From assembly GCA_046594215.1 (NCBI GenBank), contig JBKJPX010000050.1:18114-82113 (forward strand): a stretch of DNA of 64,000 nucleotides. The letters run 5' to 3'. A program made the translations under genes and the position numbers. Under the pieces are notes generated by a model, which did no database searches, was not told the DNA's origin, and worked only from the letters and a program-made list of their open reading frames with translations. Shown here piece by piece: positions 42,859 through 51,755 of the stretch. Position 1 is the stretch's first letter. Each line of letters begins with the position of its first letter. This stretch comes from Panacagrimonas sp046594215 (GTDB lineage: Bacteria; Pseudomonadota; Gammaproteobacteria; Nevskiales; Nevskiaceae).

Positions 42859-43557
42859 TCAGAACTTCTCCGAGAAGCGATAACCCGTTCCGCGCACGGT
42901 CTGGATCATGTTGTCGAAGCCGAAAGGCTGCAGCGCCTTGCGCAGCCGGCGGATATGTACGTCGACCGTGCGTTCTTCGACGTAGATGTTCTGGCCCCAC
43001 ACGCGGTCGAGGACCTGTTCGCGCGTATACACACGCTCGGGGTGGCTGATGAAGAAATGGAGCAGGCGGTATTCGGTGGGCCCCAGACGGATCGGCTGCC
43101 CCTTGGCGCTGACGCGCTGGCTGGCGTGATCCACCTCCAGGCCCGCCACCGCGAGCTTCTCGTCTTCGCCCCCCGGGGTCGCGCGGCGCAGCACGGCGTG
43201 GATGCGCGCGATCAGTTCGGGAAAGGAGAACGGCTTGGATACGTAGTCATCACAACCGCTGTTCAGGCCGCGCACCTTGTCTTCTTCCTCGGCGCGCGCC
43301 GTCAACATGATGATCGGGATGTCCTTGGACGTCGCGCTGCCCTTGAGCTCGCGCGCCAGTTCGATTCCCGAGACCCCGGGCATCATCCAGTCCATGAGGA
43401 TCAGGTCCGGACGTTCGTCCGCGACGCACATACGCGCATCTGCGGCGTTGGCCGCGGTGGAGACCCGGAAGCTGGCTCGCTCGAGCGCGAACTTCACCAT
43501 TTCCCGGATCGACCCTTCATCCTCGACTACGAGGACCAACTTGTCTTGCATGCCCAT
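42859..43557 (-). CDS. phoB: Phosphate-regulon response regulator PhoB
   Basis: A 232-residue OmpR-type regulator. The receiver has the acidic pair VEDEGS, phospho-acceptor Asp in LILMDWMMPG (about 56) and YVSKPFSF (Lys about 108). The DNA-binding winged helix reads LGPTEYRLLHFFISHPERVYTREQ (in part) and RTVDVHIRRLRKALQP. It activates phosphate-starvation genes. Upstream on the minus strand, CTGTAAC-N4-TCGAAAT near 43580-43600 is a poor match to a Pho box, so autoregulation is possible but not shown. The start is the first of two Met codons two residues apart. Confidence 0.95.
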   Translation of the reverse strand: MGMQDKLVLVVEDEGSIREMVKFALERASFRVSTAANAADARMCVADERPDLILMDWMMPGVSGIELARELKGSATSKDIPIIMLTARAEEEDKVRGLNSGCDDYVSKPFSFPELIARIHAVLRRATPGGEDEKLAVAGLEVDHASQRVSAKGQPIRLGPTEYRLLHFFISHPERVYTREQVLDRVWGQNIYVEERTVDVHIRRLRKALQPFGFDNMIQTVRGTGYRFSEKF

Positions 43558-43683
43558 GACAGAACTTTAGGTCTGGAACATTTCGACCATGTTACAGCGC
43601 GCACCAAAGATGGCCCGAATCAAGTGGCGTGGCGTGTCACGCGACGGCAATGCGGCGGCAATGCGAAGACAGCGGTCCGCAGC

Positions 43684-44907
43684 TCAGGTCGGCGGCTCGA
43701 CCACGGCCTGCCCGGGCGCGATCTGCGGTGCCCATCGACGCAGCAGGGTCATGCCGAAAAAGCTCGAAAGCAGGCCACAGACCGCGATGATCGTCATCAT
43801 CGGCAGGTCCGAATGGCCCGACCAGAGACTGACCCCCAGGCCGGACAGCGTGCCGACCGCGAACGCAAGCGCGCCCAGCATTGCCGACGCCGCGCCCGCG
43901 ACGCTGCCCTGTTCCGCCATCGCCATGGCACCCGTGTTGGGGCTGATCATGCCCATGCAGCCCACGTAAGCGAACAGACCCGCCATGACCATGCCCAGCG
44001 GCGCACCGCCATGGATGCCCATCGCGAGCAGCGCAATGCCGGCCGCGCCGGGCATCCAGAAAGTCGAGCGCAAAACCTCGTTGGGTCGTCGGCTGCGGAG
44101 CAGCCAGCCGTTGAGCTGCGAAGCGGCGATCAGGCCGAACGCGTTCAGCCCAAACGCCATCGCGTAATCCTGCTCGCTCAGGCCATGTAGCCCCATCAAC
44201 ACGAACGGCGACCCGGCGATGTACGCGAACATGCCGCCCATGCCGAAGGCTCCGGCCATCACGGGAAGCACGAACCGGGAATCCGTGAGGAGGCCTCGGT
44301 AGGTACTGAGGGTGCTGCCGATGCGTAGCGGTCGAATCGCGTCCTGCCGCAGCGATTCCGACATGCCGAACCAGACGGCGACGACGCAGCCAAAGGCGAA
44401 TACCGCTTGGAACGCGAAGATCCCGCGCCAGCTCGCAACGACCAGCATCCAGCCGCCCAGCATGGGCGCCAGGATCGGCGCGGCGCCCATGACCAGCATC
44501 AGCGTCGACAGTGCGCGGGCGGATGCCTGCGGATCCAGGCGATCGCGGATGACGGCGCGCGAGACGACCATGCCGACGCCACCACCAAGCGCCTGCACCA
44601 GCCGCCACACGGTGAGCTGGTCGATGCTGCCTGCGAAGGCGCAGCCTATGGTCCCGACGATGTAGATGCCCAGCCCGGCTAGCAGGGGCGCGCGACGGCC
44701 GAAGCGATCGCTCAGTGGTCCGTAGGCCAGCTGTCCGAGTGCAAGGCCCACCAGGAACATCGGCAAGGTGCGTTCGACTGCGCCGCGCGGCGTGCCGAGG
44801 TCGTCGGCGATGGCGAGAAATGCGGGCAGGTACATGTCGATCGACAGCGGACCGATCGCGGTCATCGCGCCGAGCAGCACCAGCCATCCGGGAAAGTGCC
44901 GCCTCAT
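43684..44907 (-). CDS. Bcr/CflA-type multidrug efflux MFS transporter
   Basis: A 407-residue proton-driven drug efflux protein with 12 TM helices. Its start (WLVLLGAMTAIGPLSIDMYLPAF) and the loop YGPLSDRFGRRAPLL are typical of Bcr/CflA, as are RLVQALGGGVGMVVSRAVIRD in helix 4-5 and MLGGWMLVVASWRGIFAF. It probably exports drugs or metabolites such as sulfonamides, bicyclomycin or dipeptides. The ATG at 44907 overlaps the pepN stop as ATGA; the upstream frame runs inside pepN and is a shadow. No regulator is adjacent. Confidence 0.92.
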   Translation of the reverse strand: MRRHFPGWLVLLGAMTAIGPLSIDMYLPAFLAIADDLGTPRGAVERTLPMFLVGLALGQLAYGPLSDRFGRRAPLLAGLGIYIVGTIGCAFAGSIDQLTVWRLVQALGGGVGMVVSRAVIRDRLDPQASARALSTLMLVMGAAPILAPMLGGWMLVVASWRGIFAFQAVFAFGCVVAVWFGMSESLRQDAIRPLRIGSTLSTYRGLLTDSRFVLPVMAGAFGMGGMFAYIAGSPFVLMGLHGLSEQDYAMAFGLNAFGLIAASQLNGWLLRSRRPNEVLRSTFWMPGAAGIALLAMGIHGGAPLGMVMAGLFAYVGCMGMISPNTGAMAMAEQGSVAGAASAMLGALAFAVGTLSGLGVSLWSGHSDLPMMTIIAVCGLLSSFFGMTLLRRWAPQIAPGQAVVEPPT

Positions 44908-47504
44908 GTCGAGGGGCGCGACTCCAGGGCCTTGCCCACCTTCTCCGCCATGTCGCGCGACGGACCTGCCTGCGCGAGCTGCTCGAGCGCGGCACGCATC
45001 AAATCGCCGAGCGGCGCGACCATCCGGCGCCAGTTCAACAGGCCCTCGACCAGCCTGGCCGCCAATTGCGGATTGCCGGCGTCGATCTTCGCAAGCTGCG
45101 TGGCGAGCAATCGATACCCGCTGCCGTCGGCGGCGTGGAACGCCCGCAGGTTTTCGCGCATGAAGGTGCCCAGCACCGCGCGCGTTCGATTCGGGTTGGG
45201 CTTGAAGTCGGGGTGGGACAGCAGCGCGTTTGCGCGCTCGACGCCGCCTGCGCGCGCGGAGCCCGCCTCCATCGCGAACCACTTGTCGAGCACGAGTGGC
45301 TCGTCGCGGAAACGAAGGTGGAACGCGTCCATCGCCTCCTCGCGTTCCGACGAATCGGAATCGCGCAGCGCGGCCAGGCCGCCGACGGCAAGCGTCATGT
45401 TCGGAGAGGCGGCGCGTTCCAGCGCGAGCTTTCGAATGCGCGCGGAATTCAGGGTCCCGAGGTACCAGAGCGCGAGATTCGACAGGCTGCGACGCGCGCG
45501 GTTATCGGACGACATCTCGATCGGGACCCAGGCCGCCCACACCGACAGCGGTCCCGTGAGCGCCGTCGCGATGGCGTACCGCAGGCTGTCGCGCGCGCGG
45601 GTCACGCGCTGCGGGTCCAGCGGTTCGATCTGCGCCGCGAGCTCGCTCTCGGCCGGCAAACGCAGCAGTTCGGCCAGCAGCGCCTTGTCGCCGGGCGGAT
45701 CCGCCGCGAGCCGCTGCAAGGTGCTCAGCAGCACCTTCGCGCAAGGGCCATGGGTTTCGCGTGGTTCCATCGATTCGAGCAGCGCGTCCATCATGAGCCG
45801 CTGCGCCGCTTCCCATCGCAGGAATCCGTCTTCTTCCTCGAGCACCAGGGTCGAAAGCGCTTCGGGCGCGTAGGCGTAGTGCAGCTTCACGGGCGCCGAA
45901 AAGCCGTGCAGGAAGGCCGGCGTCGGCGCCGACTCGATGTCCTCGAACACCAGTTCGGCGTCCGCGCTCTCCAGCAGGATCAGGTCTGCGCGCGGCATCA
46001 ACGGCGGCTGCGGGGTTGGCTGTAGAAGCCGGCCTCCGCCATCGCGCAGGCTGAAGCGCAGCGGGATGGGCAACGGCGTTTTCCGATGCTGGTCGTGCGT
46101 CGGCGCCGTGTGCTGCCGCAGCCGCAGGCGATAGCGTCGAGCGGCCGCATCATATTCGTCCGTGATCTCCACGTTCGGCGTTCCGGATTGCGAATACCAG
46201 CGCCGGAACCCGTCGAGCTTCTGTCCGCTCACCGCTTCCAGGGACTCGAGCAGGTCCTCGACCGTCGCGGCGGTGCCGTCGTGCGCGCGCAGGTAGTGGC
46301 CGATGCCGGCGACGAATCTGTCCTCGCCAATCACGCCGGCAAGCATGCGCAGGATCTCCGCACCTTTCTCGTACACCGTCGCCGTATAGAGATTGTTCAC
46401 CTCGGCATACGCATCGGGGCGCACGGGGTGGGCCGTCGGTCCCGCGTCTTCCGGGAATTGGAGCGCGCGCAGCATGCGCACGTGCTCGATACGCGTGACG
46501 TCGCGCGAGCCCAGGTCGGCCGAGAAACATTGGTCGCGGTAGACCGTCAGGCCTTCCTTGAGCGAAAGCTGGAACCAGTCGCGGCAAGTCACCCGATTGC
46601 CGGTCCAGTTGTGGAAATACTCGTGTGCGATCACCGACTCGACGCCGTCGTAGTCGATGTCGGTCGCGGTCTGTGGCGAGGCCAGCACGAAGCGCGCATT
46701 GAACAGGTTGAGCCCCTTGTTCTCCATCGCGCCCATGTTGAAGTCGCGCGCCGCCACGACCATGTAGATGTCGAGGTCGTACTCGAGCCCATACACGGAC
46801 TCGTCCCACTGCATCGCCTTGCGCAGCGATTCCATCGCGTGATCTACACGGTTCTCGTTGCCGCGATCCACGTAGAAGCGCAGCGCGACGTCCCGCCCGG
46901 AGGGGGTGCGGTGCCGCCCCTCCACGCAGGCCAGGTCGCCGGCAACCATCGCGAACAGGTAGCAGGGTTTCGGGTGCGGGTCCTCCCATACGGCGAAATG
47001 GCGATCCGGACCCACGGCGCCGGATTCCACGGGGTTGCCGTTTGCCAGCAGCACCGGATACCGCGCGGTCTCGGCTTCGAGCCGTACGCGAAACCGGCTC
47101 AGCACGTCCGGCCTGTCGAGCGAATAAGTGATGCGCGAGAAGCCCTGCGCCTCGCATTGCGTGCATAGCATCGGCCCGGAGCGATACCAGCCCTCCAGCG
47201 CGGTGTTCTTCTCCGGGTCGTTGCGGGTGCGGGTGTGCAATACGAAGGCGTCGGGGACCGAGGGCAGCACCAGCCGATCCGGCTCCACGCGGTAATGCGA
47301 GGAGGGCAAGGGCCGCCCATCCATCTCGATGGTCAGCAACTCGATCTCGCGGCCGTCGAGGACCAGTTCGGCCCCCGCGTCCGCGCCGGGGCGGCGACGC
47401 AGGTGCAACCAGGCATCGACCGTCGTCAGCGCCTCGATGCTGACGTGCATCTCGATGCGGTCGACGAGGAAATCGGACGCTTTGTAATCGCTGCGCTGGA
47501 TCAC
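44904..47504 (-). CDS. pepN: Aminopeptidase N
   Basis: An 866-residue M1-family zinc metallopeptidase that removes N-terminal residues from peptides in the cytoplasm. The exopeptidase motif GAMENKGLNLFN is at about 258, and the zinc site HEYFHNWTGNRVTC at about 290 with the later Glu in LSLKEGLTVYRDQ. The length and the C-terminal helical domain match Gammaproteobacterial PepN. The first gene of a two-gene unit with the Bcr/CflA pump; it is divergent from the SCP2 gene across 148 bp. Confidence 0.96.
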   Translation of the reverse strand: MIQRSDYKASDFLVDRIEMHVSIEALTTVDAWLHLRRRPGADAGAELVLDGREIELLTIEMDGRPLPSSHYRVEPDRLVLPSVPDAFVLHTRTRNDPEKNTALEGWYRSGPMLCTQCEAQGFSRITYSLDRPDVLSRFRVRLEAETARYPVLLANGNPVESGAVGPDRHFAVWEDPHPKPCYLFAMVAGDLACVEGRHRTPSGRDVALRFYVDRGNENRVDHAMESLRKAMQWDESVYGLEYDLDIYMVVAARDFNMGAMENKGLNLFNARFVLASPQTATDIDYDGVESVIAHEYFHNWTGNRVTCRDWFQLSLKEGLTVYRDQCFSADLGSRDVTRIEHVRMLRALQFPEDAGPTAHPVRPDAYAEVNNLYTATVYEKGAEILRMLAGVIGEDRFVAGIGHYLRAHDGTAATVEDLLESLEAVSGQKLDGFRRWYSQSGTPNVEITDEYDAAARRYRLRLRQHTAPTHDQHRKTPLPIPLRFSLRDGGGRLLQPTPQPPLMPRADLILLESADAELVFEDIESAPTPAFLHGFSAPVKLHYAYAPEALSTLVLEEEDGFLRWEAAQRLMMDALLESMEPRETHGPCAKVLLSTLQRLAADPPGDKALLAELLRLPAESELAAQIEPLDPQRVTRARDSLRYAIATALTGPLSVWAAWVPIEMSSDNRARRSLSNLALWYLGTLNSARIRKLALERAASPNMTLAVGGLAALRDSDSSEREEAMDAFHLRFRDEPLVLDKWFAMEAGSARAGGVERANALLSHPDFKPNPNRTRAVLGTFMRENLRAFHAADGSGYRLLATQLAKIDAGNPQLAARLVEGLLNWRRMVAPLGDLMRAALEQLAQAGPSRDMAEKVGKALESRPST

Positions 47505-47652
47505 GCGGACAGGTCGGAATTAGGCGGATTGGAACGCTGGCTTACCGGCCAACGCAGCGGTTGCATTGTAGGTTGTCAGTAGAGGGTCTGCCCGCTAGCA
47601 TCCGGCGGTCCCGAATTCCCATTACCCCCACCCGTATTCACCCGGAGCCCCC

Positions 47653-47970
47653 ATGACCGCTGCCGCCGAGATGATCCGCAACCTGCCCAAGGCCTTCGAC
47701 GCCTCCGCCGCCCAGGGCACGGATTGCACGATCCAGTTCAACTGCTCCACGCCGATGCACGTCATCATCAAGAACGGTACCTGCACCACCGGGGACGGCG
47801 CCGCCGCGAGCTCCGACCTTGCCATCACGATGGAAGACGACGATCTGGTCGCGCTGATGAAGGGCGAGCTCAACGGCATGCAGGCCTTCATGACCGGCAA
47901 GCTGCAGGTTGAGGGCGACATGATGCTGGCACAACGCATGGCCAGCTTCTTCGATTCGTCGAAGGTCTGA
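47653..47970 (+). CDS. SCP2 sterol-carrier-domain protein
   Basis: A 105-residue single SCP2-domain protein. The fold marks are IQFNCSTPMHVIIKNGTC, then SSDLAITMEDDDLVALMKGELNGMQAFMTGKLQVEGDM in pieces, and MASFF at the end. Such proteins bind hydrophobic ligands such as lipids or acyl chains and are soluble. A partner is not evident, although several acyl-CoA genes lie in the window. A strong intrinsic terminator 30 bases after its stop suggests a monocistronic transcript. Confidence 0.88.
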   Translation: MTAAAEMIRNLPKAFDASAAQGTDCTIQFNCSTPMHVIIKNGTCTTGDGAAASSDLAITMEDDDLVALMKGELNGMQAFMTGKLQVEGDMMLAQRMASFFDSSKV

Positions 47971-47987
47971 GCAAGATCGCGAAGCCG

Positions 47988-48671
47988 ATGCAGAACGCGA
48001 CCCCGGGCGGCGACGCCCGGGGTTTTTCTTTGGAGCCGTTCCAGGACGGCGTGGCGTTGCGCGCCTCCCACCGTCCGGACTGGAAGCCTCTGCAGATCGA
48101 CTGGACCTCGGCCGAACAGCGCAGCCGGATCCGGGCCGGCCGCCGGCAGCTGCTGGCTCGCGCAGCGGGCCTGCACCTCAAATGCGACGCCCGCGTGCTG
48201 GACGCAACGGGCGGCCTGGGCCGGGACGCCTTCACTCTCGCCGCACTCGGCGCCGAAGTCGTGCTGGCCGAGCGCCAGCCCCTGGTCGTCGAACTGCTGC
48301 GCGACGCCCAACGCCGGGCCCGCCTGCACCCCGACGCCGCCGTCAGGCACGCGGCCGATCGCCTTCGCATCGTCGGTTCGGACGCCCTGCACATGGGTGC
48401 CGGCCAGGGCCCTTTCGACGCCGTGTACCTCGATCCGATGTATCCGGACGACGGCAAGAGCGCCCTGCCCCAGAAAGAGATGCAGATGTTGCGCGACCTC
48501 GCCGGCGACGACCTGGACGCCGATGCCCTGCTGGCGCACGCCCTGACCCTGGCGCCGCGGGTGGCCGTGAAGCGTCCCCTGAAGGCTCCGCCCCTCGCCG
48601 GCCCCAGGCCCAACGCCGTGCTCGAAGGGACCCAGGCCCGTTTCGACCTTTACCTTTCCCCCCGGGCCTGA
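47988..48671 (+). CDS. rsmJ: 16S rRNA (guanine1516-N2)-methyltransferase
   Basis: A SAM-dependent methyltransferase of the RsmJ/DUF548 family, 227 residues from ATG 47988. Family marks include VLDATGGLGRDAFTLAALG (SAM site, about 70), VYLDPMYPDDGKSALPQKEMQ (about 146, quoted in part) and VAVKRPLKAPPLAG. It modifies G1516 of 16S rRNA. The start is doubtful: a perfect intrinsic terminator lies over codons 5-15 of this frame, so translation may begin at TTG 48030 or GTG 48051. The N-terminal domain is shorter than in E. coli. sixA-like follows 12 bp downstream. Confidence 0.92.
   Translation: MQNATPGGDARGFSLEPFQDGVALRASHRPDWKPLQIDWTSAEQRSRIRAGRRQLLARAAGLHLKCDARVLDATGGLGRDAFTLAALGAEVVLAERQPLVVELLRDAQRRARLHPDAAVRHAADRLRIVGSDALHMGAGQGPFDAVYLDPMYPDDGKSALPQKEMQMLRDLAGDDLDADALLAHALTLAPRVAVKRPLKAPPLAGPRPNAVLEGTQARFDLYLSPRA
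48001..48031 (+). terminator. Intrinsic terminator after the SCP2 gene
   Basis: Perfect 9-bp stem CCCCGGGCG/CGCCCGGGG with a GCGA tetraloop (GNRA type), followed by TTTTTCTTT. It is 30 bases after the SCP2 stop and falls inside the annotated rsmJ 5' coding region, which argues that rsmJ translation starts later, or that read-through is regulated. Confidence 0.85.
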
Positions 48672-48683
48672 TCAGACTGCGAC

Positions 48684-49181
48684 ATGTTGCGACTCACGCT
48701 CGTCCGCCACGCAAAGTCGTCCTGGACCGATCCGGGCATGGGTGACTTCGAGCGTCCACTCAACAAGCGGGGTGCTCGCGACGCGCCCGTGATGGCGGTG
48801 CGCGTGGGCGAACTGCGGCGGCTGCCGGACCTGCTGGTGTCGAGCCCCGCGCTGCGGGCTTACACGACGGCCGGCGTGTTCGCGGAGCGCCTGGGTTTCT
48901 CGGCCGACGCGATCCAGCTCGAGCAGCGGATCTACGACGCCAGTCGCGAGACGCTGATCGAGGTCGTGCGTGAACTTGATCCGAAGGCCCGCCACGCGAT
49001 GCTGTTCGGTCACAACCCCGGCTTTTCCGATCTTGCGCACTGGCTCGCCACCTGTTCGTTCACCGAGATGCCGACCTGCGCGATCGCCAGCATCGAACTG
49101 CAGGTCAGCGACTGGCGCGAGCTCGGTCCCGGTTGCGGCAAGCTCGCCCGCTACCTGTATCCCAAGGACGGCACCGACTAG
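48684..49181 (+). CDS. SixA-like phosphohistidine phosphatase
   Basis: A 165-residue histidine-phosphatase superfamily protein of the short SixA type. The phosphate-binding motif is LVRHAKSSW (His about 9), with PLNKRGARDAP (Arg and acid pocket) and the second catalytic His in MLFGHNPGFSDLAHW (about 111). SixA removes phosphate from phosphohistidine proteins such as NPr/HPt; the substrate here is not known. Lying 12 bp after rsmJ, it probably shares its transcript. It ends convergent to an acyltransferase gene. Confidence 0.88.
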   Translation: MLRLTLVRHAKSSWTDPGMGDFERPLNKRGARDAPVMAVRVGELRRLPDLLVSSPALRAYTTAGVFAERLGFSADAIQLEQRIYDASRETLIEVVRELDPKARHAMLFGHNPGFSDLAHWLATCSFTEMPTCAIASIELQVSDWRELGPGCGKLARYLYPKDGTD

Positions 49182-49200
49182 CCGCGTCGCATCCGAGGCC

Positions 49201-50355
49201 TCAGCCAGGCATCCGCTGCGGCCCCGAGGGCGGATCCGCATCGCGCACGCGAGGTGTGATCAGCCCAACCAGGAATGCCGCGATGCGCAGCGCGAGCGCA
49301 TCGATGCCGGCCAGTGGACGCCGCAGCAGCCACTGCACCAGCAGGTGCGCCGCGATGAGCGCGATGCCGACGAGTGCATACGTCGCCGGGTTCAGCCACG
49401 ACCAGTCGACCCGGGCGATGTACGGCGGCAGGAAGGTCGCGACGAACCCGTTGATGACGAACAGGTCCAGGCTCTTGCGCCCCATGTGCGCGAACACGTC
49501 CGAAGCCTTGAACTTCGACAGGCCGCGACTCAGGCAGATGACACCCAGCGCTCCCACGAGCGAGGTCAGGAAGAACAGCGGCAGAAAGCCGTAGTTGCCG
49601 CCGAACATGCGCACGCCGAACGGACCGGCCCAGCGCGAGCAGGCCTCGTGCATCGTGTAGGCGCAGCCACTGTTCAGCGGCGCCAGGAAATACACGGCGA
49701 GGAACAGCGGCACGAATAGCCACACCGGCCATCTCAGCTGCCACTGCGCCAAGAGGTAGCCCAGCGCGAAAAACGAAAGCCCGGGCATCCAGGTGCGGAA
49801 CAGGAACTGGTTGGGCGCGTCCAAGTACACGACCACGGCCGTGCCGACCACGCCGATCAGCACTACGGTCCACGCGGGAAGCTGTCGCAGCAGCACGCAG
49901 GCGAACAGCTGCACGAAGCACAGCGCGGTCAGGAACCACAGCACACCCACCGACCACAGGAAGCCCTGCAGGATGGGGTTGAAGATCGCCACCGCCGCGT
50001 TCCACGGCGAACTCACCGCGTCCGGCGAAAGACCCAGCGCGAAGATCACGACCATGCCCAGCAGGTGCACCACCCAGGCCAGCGCGAGCAGGCGCAGCGA
50101 ACCCCGCACCACGTCGGGCCAGGCCTTCTTCGGCAGCTTGAGATTCACCGCGCCGGAGACCAGGAAGAACAGCATCATGTGGAACGAGTAGATCCACTGC
50201 CACTGCGTGAACGCGGAGGTCAGGAAGGCCTTTCCCGCGTCCGGCTGCGCGGGGTAGATCGGCTCGAGGAAGTGCCCGTAGATGACCAGCGACATGCCGA
50301 TGCCGCGCGCGATGTCCCAGGTCGAATCGCGCGCCGTAGCCTGGGCCTCGCTCAT
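49201..50355 (-). CDS. Acyltransferase 3 family membrane protein
   Basis: A 384-residue polytopic inner-membrane protein with about ten TM helices. The start STWDIARGIGMSLVIYGHFLEP contains the R-x10-H pattern of acyltransferase 3, and IYSFHMMLFFLVSGAV is the second signature. Such proteins O-acylate sugars of lipopolysaccharide, exopolysaccharide or other cell-surface compounds. No sugar-synthesis genes are adjacent, so the acceptor is unknown. It is 37 bp downstream of the carbonic anhydrase gene on the same strand. Confidence 0.87.
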   Translation of the reverse strand: MSEAQATARDSTWDIARGIGMSLVIYGHFLEPIYPAQPDAGKAFLTSAFTQWQWIYSFHMMLFFLVSGAVNLKLPKKAWPDVVRGSLRLLALAWVVHLLGMVVIFALGLSPDAVSSPWNAAVAIFNPILQGFLWSVGVLWFLTALCFVQLFACVLLRQLPAWTVVLIGVVGTAVVVYLDAPNQFLFRTWMPGLSFFALGYLLAQWQLRWPVWLFVPLFLAVYFLAPLNSGCAYTMHEACSRWAGPFGVRMFGGNYGFLPLFFLTSLVGALGVICLSRGLSKFKASDVFAHMGRKSLDLFVINGFVATFLPPYIARVDWSWLNPATYALVGIALIAAHLLVQWLLRRPLAGIDALALRIAAFLVGLITPRVRDADPPSGPQRMPG

Positions 50356-50392
50356 GTTCTGGCTCGCATGAAGTTCGACGGCGGCCGGCCGA

Positions 50393-50911
50393 TCAGGCGG
50401 ACTTGAGCGAAGTCAGATAGCGCTTCGCGTTCTCGCGATAGAACTGCGCGTTGAGCTGCAGGTTCTGGATCTCCTGCGCAGAGAGCTCGCGCACCACCTT
50501 GCCCGGCGTACCCATGATCAGCACGCCATCGGGATAGGTCTTGCGTTCCGGGATCAGCGTTCCTGCGCCAACCAGGCTGTTCCTGCCGATCTTGGAGCCG
50601 TTGAGGATCACGGCCTTGATGCCCACCAGCGAGCCTTCCCCGATTTCGCAGCCGTGCAGCATCACCATGTGCCCGATCGTGCAGTTGGCGCCGACGCGCA
50701 GCTGAAAGCCGACGTCGGTGTGCAGCACCGAGCCGTCCTGCACGTTCGTGCCCTCGCCCACGATGATCTCATCGCAGTCGCCGCGCAGCACGCAGTTGAA
50801 CCAGACGCTGGCCTGGGCTTCCAAGGTGACGCGGCCGATCAGCGTTGCGTTCGGCGCCACGAAATTGTCGCCCTTGAACAGCGGCGTGCGATTCTCCAGG
50901 GTATGGATCAT
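50393..50911 (-). CDS. Gamma-class carbonic anhydrase family protein
   Basis: A 172-residue left-handed beta-helix (hexapeptide repeat) protein of the YrdA/CaiE type. The metal-binding histidines are in SVLHTDVG (H64) and TIGHMVMLHGC (H81, H86), and repeats such as NCTIGH, GSLVGIKAVI and NSLVGAGTLI build the helix. It would form a trimer with metal at the interfaces; carbonic anhydrase activity is plausible but not certain. The upstream open frame past 50911 overlaps the divergent esterase gene and is rejected. The two starts are only 42 bp apart. Confidence 0.92.
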   Translation of the reverse strand: MIHTLENRTPLFKGDNFVAPNATLIGRVTLEAQASVWFNCVLRGDCDEIIVGEGTNVQDGSVLHTDVGFQLRVGANCTIGHMVMLHGCEIGEGSLVGIKAVILNGSKIGRNSLVGAGTLIPERKTYPDGVLIMGTPGKVVRELSAQEIQNLQLNAQFYRENAKRYLTSLKSA

Positions 50912-50953
50912 GTCGTCGTCAGCGCATCGAAGAAGATGAAGGAAAGCCGGACT

Positions 50954-51595
50954 ATGGCCGTGCCCCTGAGACGCCCGCAAGCGTGGGTGCCCGGGTGGCT
51001 GCTGCTGGTCGCCCTGCTGCTGGTCGCCTGCGGCGGCAAGGGTGACGCGCCGAAGCTGGCGCGACTCGACAGCGACGCGCGCATCCTGGCCTTCGGCGAC
51101 AGCCTGACCTACGGCACGGGCGCCGACGCGCCGCAGAGCTACCCGGCGGTGCTGGCGACGCTGGTCGGCCACGACGTTGTCAACGCCGGCATTCCGGGCG
51201 AGACAACCGCGGAAGGACTGGAACGTCTGCCCGGTGTACTCGACAGGACGCAGCCCGCGCTCGTGATCCTGTGCCTGGGCGGCAACGACATGCTGCGCAA
51301 GCAGGACCGCGCCGCGATGAAGCACAACCTCGCCGCCATGATCGAACTGGTCGGCGCGCGCGGTATGCCGGTCGTGTTGCTCGGCGTGCCTGAACCCAGG
51401 CTATTCGGGCTGAGCACGGAGCCGACCTACCTCGAGCTTGCGAAGCAATACCAGCTGCCGCTCGAGGCGCGCGCAATCCCTGACATCCTCGGAGACAACA
51501 AGCGCAAGTCCGACCAGATTCATCCGAACGCGGCGGGATATGCCGATCTCGCGAAGACGGTGGCGAAGCTGTTGCGGGATGCGGGCGCGGTCTAG
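50954..51595 (+). CDS. TesA-like SGNH esterase/lysophospholipase, predicted lipoprotein
   Basis: A 213-residue GDSL hydrolase. The blocks are AFGDSLTYGTGAD (Ser50), VNAGIPGETT (Gly), LGGNDMLRK (Asn) and QIHPNAAGYADLA (His), as in TesA thioesterase/arylesterase. The signal sequence ends LLLVALLLVAC, a good lipobox with Cys at 26, so it is likely a lipoprotein in the periplasm, unlike E. coli TesA. The ATG at 50954 follows GGAAAG at good spacing; ATG 50936 is a weaker option. Substrate may be lysophospholipids or esters. Confidence 0.92.
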   Translation: MAVPLRRPQAWVPGWLLLVALLLVACGGKGDAPKLARLDSDARILAFGDSLTYGTGADAPQSYPAVLATLVGHDVVNAGIPGETTAEGLERLPGVLDRTQPALVILCLGGNDMLRKQDRAAMKHNLAAMIELVGARGMPVVLLGVPEPRLFGLSTEPTYLELAKQYQLPLEARAIPDILGDNKRKSDQIHPNAAGYADLAKTVAKLLRDAGAV

Positions 51596-51755
51596 CAGCC
51601 ACCTTCGAGAAACCACCTCCGCTCGCGCCGAGTAGCGGCGCGTATCGCGGGGGACCGCCCGCGCGCTCCAGTCCCGAAGCCCCCCAGCGCGCTCTCGGTA
51701 CGCCGCATTCGCGGCTATTCGGGATGAAGTGAGTAAAAATAAACGCGCCGCCGCC

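Noticed and set aside
42809..43000. phoR start at ATG 43000
   Set aside because: It would overlap phoB by about 140 bases with a non-PhoR N-terminal sequence.
43560..43620. Pho box upstream of phoB
   Set aside because: Only CTGTAAC matches one half-site; the second half-site matches 3 of 7 bases, too weak for a feature.
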